A DNA stretch of 52,732 bases from an uncultured Microbulbifer sp. (GCF_913055755.1 NZ_CAJXKH010000011.1:1-52732), one strand, 5' to 3'. Counted from the stretch's first letter, positions 1 to 8,674 are shown. The notes: generated from the letters alone by a model not told the origin. Numbers and translations: made by a program.

Positions 1-2
1 AT

Positions 3-1955
3 ATTACCTACAAGATTCTGCTGAACGATGCGGTCGCCATGACCGGCGGCCAGCCTGCCGACGGCGAGGTTACCGTGCCGACCCTGTCGCGCCAGCTGCT
101 GGCCGAAGGCGTCGGCCGCGTATGTCTGGTAAGCGAAAACCCGGATTTCTGGCGCAACAATCGCAGCGAATTACCCGCGGGTCTCGAGATCCACTCCCGT
201 GACGATCTTGACGGAATCCAGCGCGAGCTGCGCGATACTGCCGGTGTGACTGCGATTATCTATGAGCAGGTGTGTGCCGCGGAAAAGCGCCGTCGCCGTA
301 AAAAGGGCCTGATGGTAGATCCGGCCAAGCGCCTGCTGATCAACCACCGGGTCTGCGAAGGCTGTGGCGATTGCAGCGTGCAGTCCAGCTGTATCGCGGT
401 AGAACCGCTGGAGACCGAATTTGGCCGCAAGCGCCAGGTCAACCAGTCCAGCTGTAACAAGGACATGCGCTGTGCCGACGGCTTCTGTCCGAGCTTTGTG
501 ACCGTCGAGGGTGGCGAACTGAAAAAGCCGGAACTGAACACCCTGGCTGCCGCCATCGACAGCGCCAGCAGTGACCTGCCGGCGGCGCCGTTGCCGCAGC
601 TGGCGCAACCGCTGAATATTCTGGTGGCCGGTATCGGCGGCAGCGGTGTATTGACCGTCGCTGCGCTGCTGGGGATGGCCGCGCACCTGGAAGAGAAGGG
701 CAGTACCACCCTGTACTTTACCGGTCTGTCGCAGAAGAACGGTGCCGTGGTCGCCCATGTGAAAGTTGCCAACGCGCCGGAAGAAATTACCACCGCCCGC
801 ATTCGCGACGGCGCTGCCGAACTGCTGCTGGGCTGTGACATGGTTACCGCGGCGGGGCAGCGCAACAAGTTTGCCACCGGTGAAATCCGCGCGCTGGTAA
901 ATACCGCGGAAGTGCCGGTGGCCGCGTTCGTGCGCAATAACGAACTGGCATTCCCGGCGGATGCCACCGCCGGCAGTATTGCATCCGTGGCCGGGGAGTA
1001 CTTCGCGTTCGATGCCAACCGCTATGCGGAGGCGCTGTTTGGCGATTCTGTTGCTGCCAACCTGATGATACTGGGGTATGCCTGCCAGCGCGGTTTGCTG
1101 CCGGTGTCCCAGAGTGCACTGGAGCGCGCGGTGGAGCTGAATGGCGTTGCGGTGGAAAACAATCTGCGCGCGTTCCGCGCCGGCCGCCTGCTCGCGGTCA
1201 AGCCGCGAGCGGTAGAGCAGCTGCTGTCTCCCGCAGAGCCGGTAAAAATTGTCGAACCCGGCGTTTATGCGGGTTCGGTGGAGGGCGCCGAGGAAACCAT
1301 CGCGCGTCTGGCGAAGGAGCTCACCGCCTACCAGAGCGCAAGGTATGCCAGGCAGTTTGTGCGCGCACTGCAGGCGCTGCTGCGGGCGGAACAAAAGCTC
1401 ACCGGCGGTGATGGCAGCCTGACACGCGCTGCGGCGCAGAGCCTGTTCAAGGCGATGGCGTACAAGGACGAGTACGAAGTGGCGCGCCTCTACAGTGGGG
1501 AGGAATTCAGGAAGCAGCTGCGGGAAACCTTCAGTGGCGATTACCGGATCAAATTCCTGATGGCGCCACCGCTTATTGCGCGGCCGGATACCCGAGGCAA
1601 GGTGCGTAAAATTACCCTGGGCCCGTGGCTGGCAAAACTATTGCCGGTGCTGGCGAAGGGCAAGGCGCTGCGCGGAACGGTATTCGATATCTTCGGCTAC
1701 ACCAGCGAGCGCCGCGAAGAGCGCCGCTGGGCGCGCCAGGTCAGGGATGCAGTACTTCTGGTTGCCGCGGGCCTCGACGAAAGCAATCGTGAACAGGCCA
1801 GCATGCTGCTGTCTCTGCCACAACAGGTCCGTGGATACGGTCATGTTCGTGCAGAGAAGTACGCCCAGGTGCGCGGTGAGTGGTCGCGCCTGCTGGCCGG
1901 TTTTGGCGGCGGCGATAGCCGGCAGGGTGAAGGTGTTCTGGCCCTGGACGCCTGA
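3..1955 (+). CDS. Indolepyruvate ferredoxin oxidoreductase, 3' part (5' end outside window)
   Basis: C-terminal 650 or so residues of the large fused indolepyruvate:ferredoxin oxidoreductase, which oxidatively decarboxylates aryl-pyruvates from aromatic amino acids to aryl-acetyl-CoA and reduces ferredoxin in the cytoplasm. The reading frame is open from position 3, and the first visible residues (ITYKILLNDAVAMTGGQP) are a conserved internal motif of the family, so the gene is cut by the window edge. A cysteine cluster CEGCGDCSVQSSC is encoded near 350-390, followed by CNKDMRC, as expected for the 4Fe-4S region. From about 616 a gamma-type domain begins with GIGGSGV. The tail matches the extra C-terminal domain of the single-chain bacterial form. 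A strong hairpin terminator follows the stop. Identification is by family motifs and is firm; the physiological substrate range is inferred. Confidence 0.93.
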   Translation: MTYKILLNDAVAMTGGQPADGEVTVPTLSRQLLAEGVGRVCLVSENPDFWRNNRSELPAGLEIHSRDDLDGIQRELRDTAGVTAIIYEQVCAAEKRRRRKKGLMVDPAKRLLINHRVCEGCGDCSVQSSCIAVEPLETEFGRKRQVNQSSCNKDMRCADGFCPSFVTVEGGELKKPELNTLAAAIDSASSDLPAAPLPQLAQPLNILVAGIGGSGVLTVAALLGMAAHLEEKGSTTLYFTGLSQKNGAVVAHVKVANAPEEITTARIRDGAAELLLGCDMVTAAGQRNKFATGEIRALVNTAEVPVAAFVRNNELAFPADATAGSIASVAGEYFAFDANRYAEALFGDSVAANLMILGYACQRGLLPVSQSALERAVELNGVAVENNLRAFRAGRLLAVKPRAVEQLLSPAEPVKIVEPGVYAGSVEGAEETIARLAKELTAYQSARYARQFVRALQALLRAEQKLTGGDGSLTRAAAQSLFKAMAYKDEYEVARLYSGEEFRKQLRETFSGDYRIKFLMAPPLIARPDTRGKVRKITLGPWLAKLLPVLAKGKALRGTVFDIFGYTSERREERRWARQVRDAVLLVAAGLDESNREQASMLLSLPQQVRGYGHVRAEKYAQVRGEWSRLLAGFGGGDSRQGEGVLALDA

Positions 1956-1988
1956 TAGGCCCTGCGCCGGAACCAAAGCTGGACTAAC

Positions 1989-2025
1989 AAAAAGCCCGCT
2001 GGCAGCTTCTGTCAGCGGGCTTTTT
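1989..2025. terminator. Bidirectional rho-independent terminator
   Basis: AAAAAGCCCGCTG, an 11-nt loop, then CAGCGGGCTTTTT. The arms are perfectly complementary and flanked by A and T runs, so it can end both the oxidoreductase gene on the plus strand and chrR on the minus strand, which converge here. Confidence 0.9.
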
Positions 2026-2051
2026 CGTGCAGGTTGTATCCCGGGCTGGGG

Positions 2052-2738
2052 TTATCCGGGGCGGAATGACAGAAACGGGTTTACCAGCCAGCCCAGAACC
2101 CCGGTTACCGCTACCGGTGCTTCTACCACGGAGAAGCACAGGCACTCCTGATCTTCGGTGGCAATAGGGCGGTGGATTTCTCCCGGCCTGCGCACCAGGA
2201 AATCTCCCGGAACGTAGACGCCGTCGGCGTCGGAAAACCTGCCGTGCAGTACCAGTATCACTTCCTGCCCGCGGTGGTCGTGTTCCGCGGTGCGGCCGCC
2301 GCGCCGGATACGGTGGAAGGCCACTTCATATTGTTCCTGCCCGGTATTGAGGCGGGTCATTTTCAGCGCCGGAGATACCCGCTGCCATTTTAGCGGCAGG
2401 TTGTCTGCCACCAGCTTGCGAATAACCCTGGGCAGATTCACCAGTGCCGGATCGGCGGGCAGCCTGCTGTTGGCCTCGGACTGTTTCATTTCTGCCGGTG
2501 CGGATTCTGCCGCACTGCGATCAATCCGCTTCATCAGGCGCTCGAACGCCCCTTCATCGGGTTGTTCGCAGTCGCTGTCTTGCAGCAGGCTTCCACCGAT
2601 GACGTTCAACTGCTCGTGCTGCTGGCGACAGCGCGGGCACAATTGCAGATGCGCAGCCACGGCGAGGCCCAGTGCCCACGGCAGTGTGCCGGCGGCATAT
2701 TCGAGCATCATGTCTTTTTCAGGGTGGTGGCGAATCAT
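2052..2738 (-). CDS. chrR: ChrR-family zinc anti-sigma factor with cupin domain
   Basis: Anti-sigma factor that sequesters the neighbouring ECF sigma factor and, in the characterised Rhodobacter system, releases it on singlet oxygen or organic peroxide stress. The 228-residue protein begins MIRHHPEKDMMLEYAAGTLP, the usual ChrR start. The zinc anti-sigma motif HLQLCPRC (His-X3-Cys-X2-Cys) is near residue 35. The C-terminal half is a cupin with the metal-ligand pattern AEHDHRGQE and a later His in PGEIHRP. The frame is open further upstream, but that would overlap the sigma gene, and the residue-1 choice matches the family. It starts 11 nt after the sigma stop, so the two are cotranscribed and translationally close. 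Function is known for the family; the inducing signal in this organism is inferred. Confidence 0.93.
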   Translation of the reverse strand: MIRHHPEKDMMLEYAAGTLPWALGLAVAAHLQLCPRCRQQHEQLNVIGGSLLQDSDCEQPDEGAFERLMKRIDRSAAESAPAEMKQSEANSRLPADPALVNLPRVIRKLVADNLPLKWQRVSPALKMTRLNTGQEQYEVAFHRIRRGGRTAEHDHRGQEVILVLHGRFSDADGVYVPGDFLVRRPGEIHRPIATEDQECLCFSVVEAPVAVTGVLGWLVNPFLSFRPG

Positions 2739-2749
2739 ACAGACCTCGT

Positions 2750-3364
2750 TCACTCGGGGCGCTTCAGCGCGCCCTGCAGCTTCTTCAGCGCCAGGCGGAC
2801 CCGGGACTTGACGGTGCCCAGTGGCAGCCCCAGCTCCTGCGAAATTTCGCTGTGGGACTTTCCCTCCATGTAGGCCTTTTCGAGCACGTGGCTCTGTTCC
2901 GCTGGCAGGTTGCGCAGCCCCTCGGCAATATCGCGTTCGTTGCGTCGTTGCTGCAACACCGCAAACGGCTGGCTGTCGGGGGTCTCGTCCCAGATGTCGT
3001 CGACCTCGATGTCGCTCTCGGTCAGGTGTCGACTGTTGCGCCGCAAGTAGTCGATACGGCAATTGCGCATGATCGTATAGATCCAGGTACTGGCAGACGC
3101 CTTGCGGGCATCAAAGCTCGGGGCTTTGCGCCACACCCGGAACATCACTTCCTGTACCAGTTCATCCGCGGCTTCCGGGCTCATGGCCTGGTGGCTACGG
3201 CTGTAATGGAAGCCCTTGATCAGTGGCGCAAAGTGGTGAAACAGGCGCTCAAAGGCCGCCCGGTCGCGCTTGCTGCCGACCAGGAGCAACAGTGTGCTCC
3301 AGTCATCGTCGCGGTTGTGTTCCGACTGCACCTTGATTCCGTTTGTCCGTTGCTCCAGTGCCAT
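2750..3364 (-). CDS. rpoE: ECF RNA polymerase sigma factor (RpoE of the RpoE-ChrR pair)
   Basis: Extracytoplasmic-function sigma factor of 204 residues, the usual length. Region 2 is visible as AADELVQEVMFRVWRKAPSFD and ASTWIYTIMRNCRIDYLRR. Region 4 is visible near the C-terminus as LPAEQSHVLEKAYMEGKSHSEISQELGLPLGTVKSRVRLAL, a helix-turn-helix that reads the -35 element. Pairing with chrR immediately downstream and with a divergent lipid-modifying operon marks it as the ECF11 type. A candidate autoregulatory promoter lies at 3394-3423. Expected role: transcription of itself, chrR and the divergent operon when ChrR is inactivated. Confidence 0.93.
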   Translation of the reverse strand: MALEQRTNGIKVQSEHNRDDDWSTLLLLVGSKRDRAAFERLFHHFAPLIKGFHYSRSHQAMSPEAADELVQEVMFRVWRKAPSFDARKASASTWIYTIMRNCRIDYLRRNSRHLTESDIEVDDIWDETPDSQPFAVLQQRRNERDIAEGLRNLPAEQSHVLEKAYMEGKSHSEISQELGLPLGTVKSRVRLALKKLQGALKRPE

Positions 3365-3393
3365 CTTAGCCGTCTGCCTGTATTTGTCGATGG

Positions 3394-3423
3394 TTTCTAC
3401 GTGCGCCGACCCCGGTCGGATCT
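3394..3423 (-). promoter_or_regulatory. Candidate ECF-type promoter for the sigma-chrR pair
   Basis: On the minus strand AGATCC (3423-3418), an 18-nt spacer, then TAGAAA (3399-3394), about 30 nt before the sigma start codon. This resembles the RpoE-ChrR promoter of Rhodobacter (TGATCC-N18-TAAGA type). By-eye match only. Confidence 0.5.
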
Positions 3424-3477
3424 CCCCGGGAAAAAATTTTTCTACGTGTTGTTAGCGGAAAATATTGTCCTTCCGGC

Positions 3478-3507
3478 TGATCCATTTGGCCCGAAGAGGC
3501 GTATTTC
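3478..3507 (+). promoter_or_regulatory. Candidate ECF-type promoter for the lipid operon
   Basis: TGATCC at 3478-3483, an 18-nt spacer, then TATTTC at 3502-3507, about 30 nt before the first gene of the plus-strand operon. The -35 hexamer is an exact match to the RpoE-ChrR type and the spacing equals that of the divergent site; the -10 is weaker. Confidence 0.5.
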
Positions 3508-3535
3508 CTGACATCAGATCAATACGGGCAAGAAC

Positions 3536-4009
3536 ATGGCGGACCTGATCGGGGAACTTAGGGCGTATTACCGGGACTTTCTCGCCGGCGACCCGCAGCA
3601 ACTTGAGCGATTTTACCGCGACGACCTGCTGTTCAGGGATCCCCTGCACGAGCTGCAGGGGATCCCGGCAGTGCGCCGCTACTTCGTTGGTATGCGAGAC
3701 GGGCTTGCCCGCTGCGAATTCGAGTTTGATGACGCCTGTATCGGGCAGGGGAGTGCCTGCCTGCCGTGGCGGATGCATTTTGCCCATCGCGCCCTGAATG
3801 GCGGCCGCGTGATGACATTGCGAGGCTCCAGCCTGCTCAAGTTCGAGGGGCTAATTTACTACCACGAAGATTTTTACGATCTCGGCGCCATGGTTTATGA
3901 GCGCGTACCGCTGCTGGGCGCGCTGGTTCGCGGGGTCAAAAAACGATTGCAAAACCCGGGGGCGGGGGAGCTGAGCCACTCCGCTGACGCGGTCGCCGAG
4001 GAGCGCTAA
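3536..4009 (+). CDS. SnoaL/NTF2-like protein, first gene of ChrR-linked operon
   Basis: A 157-residue protein of the nuclear transport factor 2 / SnoaL-like fold, seen from the pattern LIGELRAYYRDFLAGD...LERFYRDDLLFRDPLHELQGIPAVRRYF near the N-terminus. Homologous proteins recur as the first gene after the divergent sigma-chrR pair in gammaproteobacterial ECF11 loci. No catalytic residues can be assigned by eye, and the biochemical role is unknown. The stop codon is directly followed by the ATG of the SDR gene with no spacer, indicating translational coupling. Likely transcribed from the ECF-type promoter 30-50 nt upstream. Confidence 0.8.
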   Translation: MADLIGELRAYYRDFLAGDPQQLERFYRDDLLFRDPLHELQGIPAVRRYFVGMRDGLARCEFEFDDACIGQGSACLPWRMHFAHRALNGGRVMTLRGSSLLKFEGLIYYHEDFYDLGAMVYERVPLLGALVRGVKKRLQNPGAGELSHSADAVAEER

Positions 4010-4801
4010 ATGACCATACAGATTCGCGACATGTCCATCTGGGTGACCGGCGCCAGTTCCGGAATAGGCCGCGCCCTGGTGAGCCAGTTGGTGGAAAGCA
4101 ACAACTTCGTAATCGTCAGTAGCCGCAGTCGCGACCGCTTGCTCGAGCTGCAGAAGTTGTCGCCGCAGCGCATTCGCGTGCTCGAGTGCGATGTCGGCAG
4201 CGACGCCGATATGGATCGGGCGGGGCGAGTGCTCGCCAGCATGACAGATCAACTCGACCTGGTCGTCGCCTGCGCCGGCATCTGTGAATACGACGATGGT
4301 CTCCAGCTGGACTCTGCCAGCTACCGTCGGGTATTCGATGCCAATTTCTTTGGCGTGGTGAATACATTGCGCCAGGCGCTGCCCCTGATGTGTGGTCACA
4401 AGTCGTCATCCACTGCACCGGTGTTTGCCGCAGTGGGCAGCCTGTCATCGACCGTCGGGTTCCCTCGTGCGGAGGCTTACGGAGCGTCCAAGGCAGCACT
4501 GGGTTATTTCCTTGACTCGGTACGCGCGGATACGGCTCGCGTACCGCTGCGGATCGTACATATTCGTCCCGGATTTATTTCCACCCCGCTCACCGAACAA
4601 AACGACTTTGCGATGCCGTTCCTGATGACCCCGGAACGGGCCGCGGAGCGGATTCTTGCCGGGCTGGAGTCCGGTGCCGGGCTGATCGACTTCCCGCGAC
4701 GCCTGAGTTGGCCGCTGCGTTTTCTGGGGTGTTTTCGCAGCCTTTGGTTTCGCTTTTGCGCACCGAGAATGACGCGTATTAACCAGTTGAGATACCCCTG
4801 A
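4010..4801 (+). CDS. Short-chain dehydrogenase/reductase
   Basis: Classical SDR of 263 residues. The cofactor-binding TGASSGIG motif is at about residues 14-21, the structural DVG/CAGI strand lies near 60-90, and the catalytic YGASK (Tyr-X3-Lys) is near residue 160, preceded by a Ser-rich VGSLSS segment that supplies the catalytic serine. It is expected to oxidise or reduce a hydroxyl or keto group with NAD(P)(H) in the cytoplasm. The substrate is unknown; placement in the ChrR-regulated lipid operon suggests a fatty-acyl-derived one (inference). Its TGA overlaps the next gene's ATG by one base. Confidence 0.9.
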   Translation: MTIQIRDMSIWVTGASSGIGRALVSQLVESNNFVIVSSRSRDRLLELQKLSPQRIRVLECDVGSDADMDRAGRVLASMTDQLDLVVACAGICEYDDGLQLDSASYRRVFDANFFGVVNTLRQALPLMCGHKSSSTAPVFAAVGSLSSTVGFPRAEAYGASKAALGYFLDSVRADTARVPLRIVHIRPGFISTPLTEQNDFAMPFLMTPERAAERILAGLESGAGLIDFPRRLSWPLRFLGCFRSLWFRFCAPRMTRINQLRYP

Positions 4802-6138
4802 TGCGTATTGCCATTATCGGCAGCGGAATTTCCGGCCTGACTGCCGCACACCTGCTGTATAGAAAACACGATATCACCCTGTTCGAGGCGGGCAGTCGCC
4901 TCGGTGGACATACCGCCACCATTGATGTGAATGAAAATGGTCGCGCACTGGCCATTGATACAGGGTTTATCGTATTCAATGACTGGACCTATCCGAATTT
5001 CATTCGCCTGCTGCGCCAACTTGGTGTCCGTGCGCAACCCACCGATATGGGATTTAGCGTGTGCGACCCGGCACAGGATTTCGAATATGCCGGCAACAAC
5101 CTGAATAGCCTGTTCGCGCGCCGCAGCAACCTGTTCAGCCTCGGGCACTGGCGCATGCTAAAGGACATATTGCGGTTCAATCGCGAAGCGGTGAGAGACT
5201 GGGAAGCCGGCAAGCTGGACGAGACCATGACACTGGGCGGGTACTTGCGCGAAAACCATTACTCCACAGAGTTCGCCGATCGCTATCTCATTCCCATGGG
5301 GTCAGCTATCTGGTCCGCGAGTCTGGGCCAAATGCGTGAATTCTCCATTGGGTTTTTTATCCGTTTCTTTATCAATCACGGTTTGCTGAATATTTTCAAT
5401 CGGCCGCAGTGGCGGGTAATACAGGGGGGATCACGCAGTTATATCGAACCGCTGGTTGCGCCGTTTCCCGACCGAATCCGCTTGCAAACACCGGTGCGCA
5501 GGGTTATTCGGAAAGGGGACTCCGTAGCGCTGGTTACCGCGCAGGGTGAGAAGTGTGAATTTGATGCCGTCGTGTTTGCCTGCCACTCCGACCAGGCACT
5601 GGCCTGCCTGGATGATGCAAGTGAGTGCGAGCGGGAAGTGCTCGAGTCCATACCCTACGCGCAGAACTCGGTTGTCCTGCACACGGATACCCGGCTGTTG
5701 CCGCGCAGGCGGCGCAGCTGGGCAAGCTGGAATTACCGCCTGCAATCGGGGCAGGATGAGTTGCCGGTGCTCACCTATAACATGAATATCCTGCAACGAC
5801 TCGATTGCAAAAAGACCTACTGCGTGACCTTGAATGCCGATGGTGCAATCGATCCGGAAAAGGTTATCGGTCGCTTCGAATACGCCCACCCGCAATTTTC
5901 CGTTGCCGCTATGCACGCCCAGCAGCGATGGCAGGAAATCAATGGCGTCAACCGCACCTGGTTCTGCGGCGCCTACTGGGCCAACGGCTTTCATGAAGAT
6001 GGCGTGACCAGCGCGCTGCGTGTGGCGAAGGCGCTGGGCGCGAGCCTGGAAGACTGCGAGACGCCGGTCGTTTCCGCTACAACCTCGGAGGCGCACGAAC
6101 ATGAATGTGAACTTGCCGCTGCGCAGCGCGATCTATAG
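4801..6138 (+). CDS. FAD-dependent amine-oxidase-like oxidoreductase of the ChrR operon
   Basis: A 445-residue NAD(P)/FAD-binding protein of the flavin amine oxidase / phytoene-desaturase superfamily. The N-terminus MRIAIIGSGISGLTAAHLL carries the GxGxxG dinucleotide motif, followed by the LFEAGSRLGGHTAT motif typical of the family. The C-terminal FAD segment includes WFCGAYWANGFHEDGVTSALRVAKAL. In Rhodobacter RpoE-ChrR loci a relative lies beside a cfa-like gene and has been linked to furan fatty acid formation. A desaturase or oxidase acting on methylated acyl chains is therefore a reasonable inference, not shown here. The gene overlaps DUF1365 by 38 nt. Confidence 0.88.
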   Translation: MRIAIIGSGISGLTAAHLLYRKHDITLFEAGSRLGGHTATIDVNENGRALAIDTGFIVFNDWTYPNFIRLLRQLGVRAQPTDMGFSVCDPAQDFEYAGNNLNSLFARRSNLFSLGHWRMLKDILRFNREAVRDWEAGKLDETMTLGGYLRENHYSTEFADRYLIPMGSAIWSASLGQMREFSIGFFIRFFINHGLLNIFNRPQWRVIQGGSRSYIEPLVAPFPDRIRLQTPVRRVIRKGDSVALVTAQGEKCEFDAVVFACHSDQALACLDDASECEREVLESIPYAQNSVVLHTDTRLLPRRRRSWASWNYRLQSGQDELPVLTYNMNILQRLDCKKTYCVTLNADGAIDPEKVIGRFEYAHPQFSVAAMHAQQRWQEINGVNRTWFCGAYWANGFHEDGVTSALRVAKALGASLEDCETPVVSATTSEAHEHECELAAAQRDL

Positions 6139-6892
6139 CGGTTGGGTGCAGCACCGGCGCTTTACCCCGCGTCGCAACTGCTTTCGCTACCGCGTCTTCA
6201 TGCTTTACCTCGACCTGGCAGAGCTCGAGCGGGTGCTGGCGCTGTCCAGGCTGTGGAGTAGCGCACCCGGTGCGCCTGCGCGGTTTTGTCGCAGTGATTT
6301 TTTCGGCGACCCGGAAATTGGCCTCGACGAAGCGGTGCGACAGCGCGTGGAGCGCGAATTCGGGGTACGGCCGGCAGGCCCAATCTGCATGCTCGCCAAC
6401 TGGCGCTATTTCGGCTTTAACATGAACCCTATCTCTGTTTATTACTGTTTCGATACATCGGGCGAGGAAGTCCGGTGGTTATTGCTGGATGTACACAACA
6501 CGCCGTGGAATGAGCGTCACGGATATGTACTGGATTGCCGGAATAGCTGCCGCGTACAGCGTGCGGAGTTTTCCAAGGCCATGCACGTTTCCCCGTTTAT
6601 GGCAATGGAACAAAGCTACAGCTGGCGCAGCACCACGCCCGCTGAGCACCTTTCCATATATCTTAAAAATATCGAAGGTGGCGACAGAATACTGGATGCG
6701 ACGCTCAGTCTTTCGCGGCAGGAACTGACGGCCGAATCTATGCGCCGGGTGTTGATCCAGTATCCATTGATGACCGTAAAAGTAGTAGCTGCGATTTACT
6801 GGCAGGCATTGAAGTTGTGGCTCAAGCGCGTACCGGTGGTCAATCACCCGCGGCGTGATGTGCGGGCCGAATCGGGAGAAAACCGCGGATGA
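6101..6892 (+). CDS. DUF1365 domain protein
   Basis: A 263-residue protein of the DUF1365 family. The start MNVNLPLRSAIYSGWVQHRR and the motif NWRYFGFNMNPISVYYCFD are family hallmarks. The chosen ATG at 6101 has a good ribosome site (GGAG about 9 nt upstream) inside the previous gene; an upstream in-frame start at 6020 lacks family similarity. Biochemical function is not known to me; the gene is almost always sandwiched between the FAD oxidoreductase and the Cfa-like gene, so it very probably acts in the same lipid-modification pathway. Overlaps the next gene by four bases (ATGA). Confidence 0.9.
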   Translation: MNVNLPLRSAIYSGWVQHRRFTPRRNCFRYRVFMLYLDLAELERVLALSRLWSSAPGAPARFCRSDFFGDPEIGLDEAVRQRVEREFGVRPAGPICMLANWRYFGFNMNPISVYYCFDTSGEEVRWLLLDVHNTPWNERHGYVLDCRNSCRVQRAEFSKAMHVSPFMAMEQSYSWRSTTPAEHLSIYLKNIEGGDRILDATLSLSRQELTAESMRRVLIQYPLMTVKVVAAIYWQALKLWLKRVPVVNHPRRDVRAESGENRG

Positions 6893-8154
6893 AATCTATG
6901 AATCAGGCGATATTGACAGGCAGTGCGCCCTCAAGCCAGCACTGGCTGACACGGCTCGCGCGGAAACTGGTGTTGCGGAAATTCCGGGAACTTGAAACCG
7001 GCTGCCTGGTAGTTGAGGAACTACAGGGCGGGCGATATACCTTTGGACAACCAGAAGCACAAGCGCGCATCCATGCAAAAATTCTGGTGCGGGATCAAAG
7101 CCTGTATGCCCAGGTGTTGCTCAACGGGTCTATTGGTGCCGGTGAATCTTTTATGCAGGGCGCCTGGAGCTCCCCGGATCTGGTGGCAGTCGTACGCCTG
7201 ATGGTTGCCAACATGTCACTGCTGGACGACATGGATTCCCGCTGGAGCTTTGCTCACAAGGCGTTTCTCCGAGTGTTGCACCAGTTCAATAGCAACAGCA
7301 AAAACGGATCCCGGCGCAACATTGCCGCGCACTACGACCTCGGCAACGACTTCTTTAAGTTGTTCCTGGATCCGACCATGCTGTATTCCTCTGCGGTCTT
7401 TCCTACAGAGGCCGCCAGCCTGCACCAGGCGTCGCTACATAAACTGGAAAAAATCTGCGAGAAGCTGCAGTTGACGGAGCGGGACCACCTGCTGGAGATC
7501 GGTACCGGTTGGGGGGGGATGGCAGTGCACGCAGCGAAGCATTACGGTTGTCGAGTTACCACCACCACCATTTCCCGTGAACAGTACGAGTACGCCAAAG
7601 CCTGGGTCGAAAAAGAGGGGTTGGAGAAGCGCGTTACCCTGCTGATGCAGGATTACCGCGATCTGGAAGGGCAGTTCGATAAAATTGTTTCCATCGAGAT
7701 GGTGGAGGCGGTGGGGTACCAGTATTACCGGAATTTTTTCAGTCGCTGCAGCCGCCTGCTGAAGGATGATGGCCTGATGGTCATGCAGGCCATCACTATC
7801 CAGGATCAGCGTTTTCACAGCTATCGCAAGCAGGTGGATTTTATCCAGCGATATATATTCCCCGGTGGTTGCCTGCCATCCAACCAGATTATCGCCCACC
7901 ATGTTGCCGCAGACACGGATATGCAAATCGTGGCACTAGAAGACATCACCCATCACTATGCGCGGACGTTGCGTGCCTGGCGGGAAGCCTTCTTCAATAA
8001 CATTGAGGCTGTACGGCGACAGGATTTTGACGAATCATTTATCAATATGTGGGATTTCTACCTTTGCTATTGCGAAGGCGGCTTTCTCGAGCGTGTGATC
8101 AGCACCGCACAGTTTGTCTTTGCCAAGCCTCACTGTCTGAAACGCGAGTTCTGA
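6889..8154 (+). CDS. cfa: Cfa-like SAM-dependent fatty-acyl-phospholipid methyltransferase
   Basis: A 421-residue member of the cyclopropane-fatty-acid synthase family, which transfers a methyl(ene) group from SAM to the double bond of phospholipid acyl chains at the inner membrane face. The SAM motif LEIGTGWGGMAVHAA is at about residues 201-215. The family motif HYDLGNDFFKLFLDPTM precedes YSSAVF. Two positions differ from E. coli Cfa: the bicarbonate-site Cys of YSCAYW is Ser here (near residue 165), and the His of FEHVG is Ala in VEAVG (near 273). These substitutions also occur in plant-type and furan-pathway relatives, so the product could be a methyl-branched or cyclopropane chain. Fourth gene of overlapping ORFs in the ChrR-linked operon. 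Confidence 0.92.
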   Translation: MKSMNQAILTGSAPSSQHWLTRLARKLVLRKFRELETGCLVVEELQGGRYTFGQPEAQARIHAKILVRDQSLYAQVLLNGSIGAGESFMQGAWSSPDLVAVVRLMVANMSLLDDMDSRWSFAHKAFLRVLHQFNSNSKNGSRRNIAAHYDLGNDFFKLFLDPTMLYSSAVFPTEAASLHQASLHKLEKICEKLQLTERDHLLEIGTGWGGMAVHAAKHYGCRVTTTTISREQYEYAKAWVEKEGLEKRVTLLMQDYRDLEGQFDKIVSIEMVEAVGYQYYRNFFSRCSRLLKDDGLMVMQAITIQDQRFHSYRKQVDFIQRYIFPGGCLPSNQIIAHHVAADTDMQIVALEDITHHYARTLRAWREAFFNNIEAVRRQDFDESFINMWDFYLCYCEGGFLERVISTAQFVFAKPHCLKREF

Positions 8155-8155
8155 A

Positions 8156-8674
8156 ATGTGGCGGGTGGTTGCCAGTGCAGTGCAATTCCAGATCGCCTGG
8201 CTGTTCTGTGTAGTGGTAGCCAATCCCATTGCTGTCGCGCTGTTTACGCTGTGCAACCTGTGCGTACATCTGCGCTACGTCGCAAACTTGCCGTATGAAC
8301 CTGTGTGGATATTGTCCGTGGGGTGTGCGGGTATGCTGCTGGATACGGCAATGTTCGCAAGTGGGGTGCTTTCCAGCAGCGGTGGTCAGGCGTTTCCGCC
8401 GATATGGCTGCTACTTCTGTGGCTCAATTTCGCAATGGCACTGCGCTACTGCTTTGCGTTCCTGCAAAAAAGTCTCTGGCTTTCCGCGGCGGCAGGATTT
8501 TTTGCCGGTCCGGCTAGTTATTTTACGGGTGCTTATCTCAATGGCGGTGTTGTCCTGATGTCGCCGCTTTTCCTGGGGTTGTTAGTGCTGGCGGCCACCT
8601 GGGCGATTTTCCTGCCTCTGTTAGTCGCTCTGGCGCGTGTAATCCACTTCAGACGGAGCCATGAAAATGCTTAG
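8156..8674 (+). CDS. DUF2878 integral membrane protein
   Basis: A 172-residue, highly hydrophobic protein with about five to six predicted membrane helices (for example residues 8-30, 50-70, 78-95, 102-120 and 130-155). The start MWRVVASAVQFQIAWLFCVV is typical of DUF2878, a family without an assigned activity that recurs after cfa in these loci. It begins one base after the cfa stop, and its end overlaps the next start by 14 nt. A role in membrane lipid handling is inferred only from the operon. Confidence 0.8.
   Translation: MWRVVASAVQFQIAWLFCVVVANPIAVALFTLCNLCVHLRYVANLPYEPVWILSVGCAGMLLDTAMFASGVLSSSGGQAFPPIWLLLLWLNFAMALRYCFAFLQKSLWLSAAAGFFAGPASYFTGAYLNGGVVLMSPLFLGLLVLAATWAIFLPLLVALARVIHFRRSHENA

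Noticed and set aside
171..1394. 407-codon minus-strand frame opposite the oxidoreductase gene
   Set aside because: Antisense shadow without motifs.
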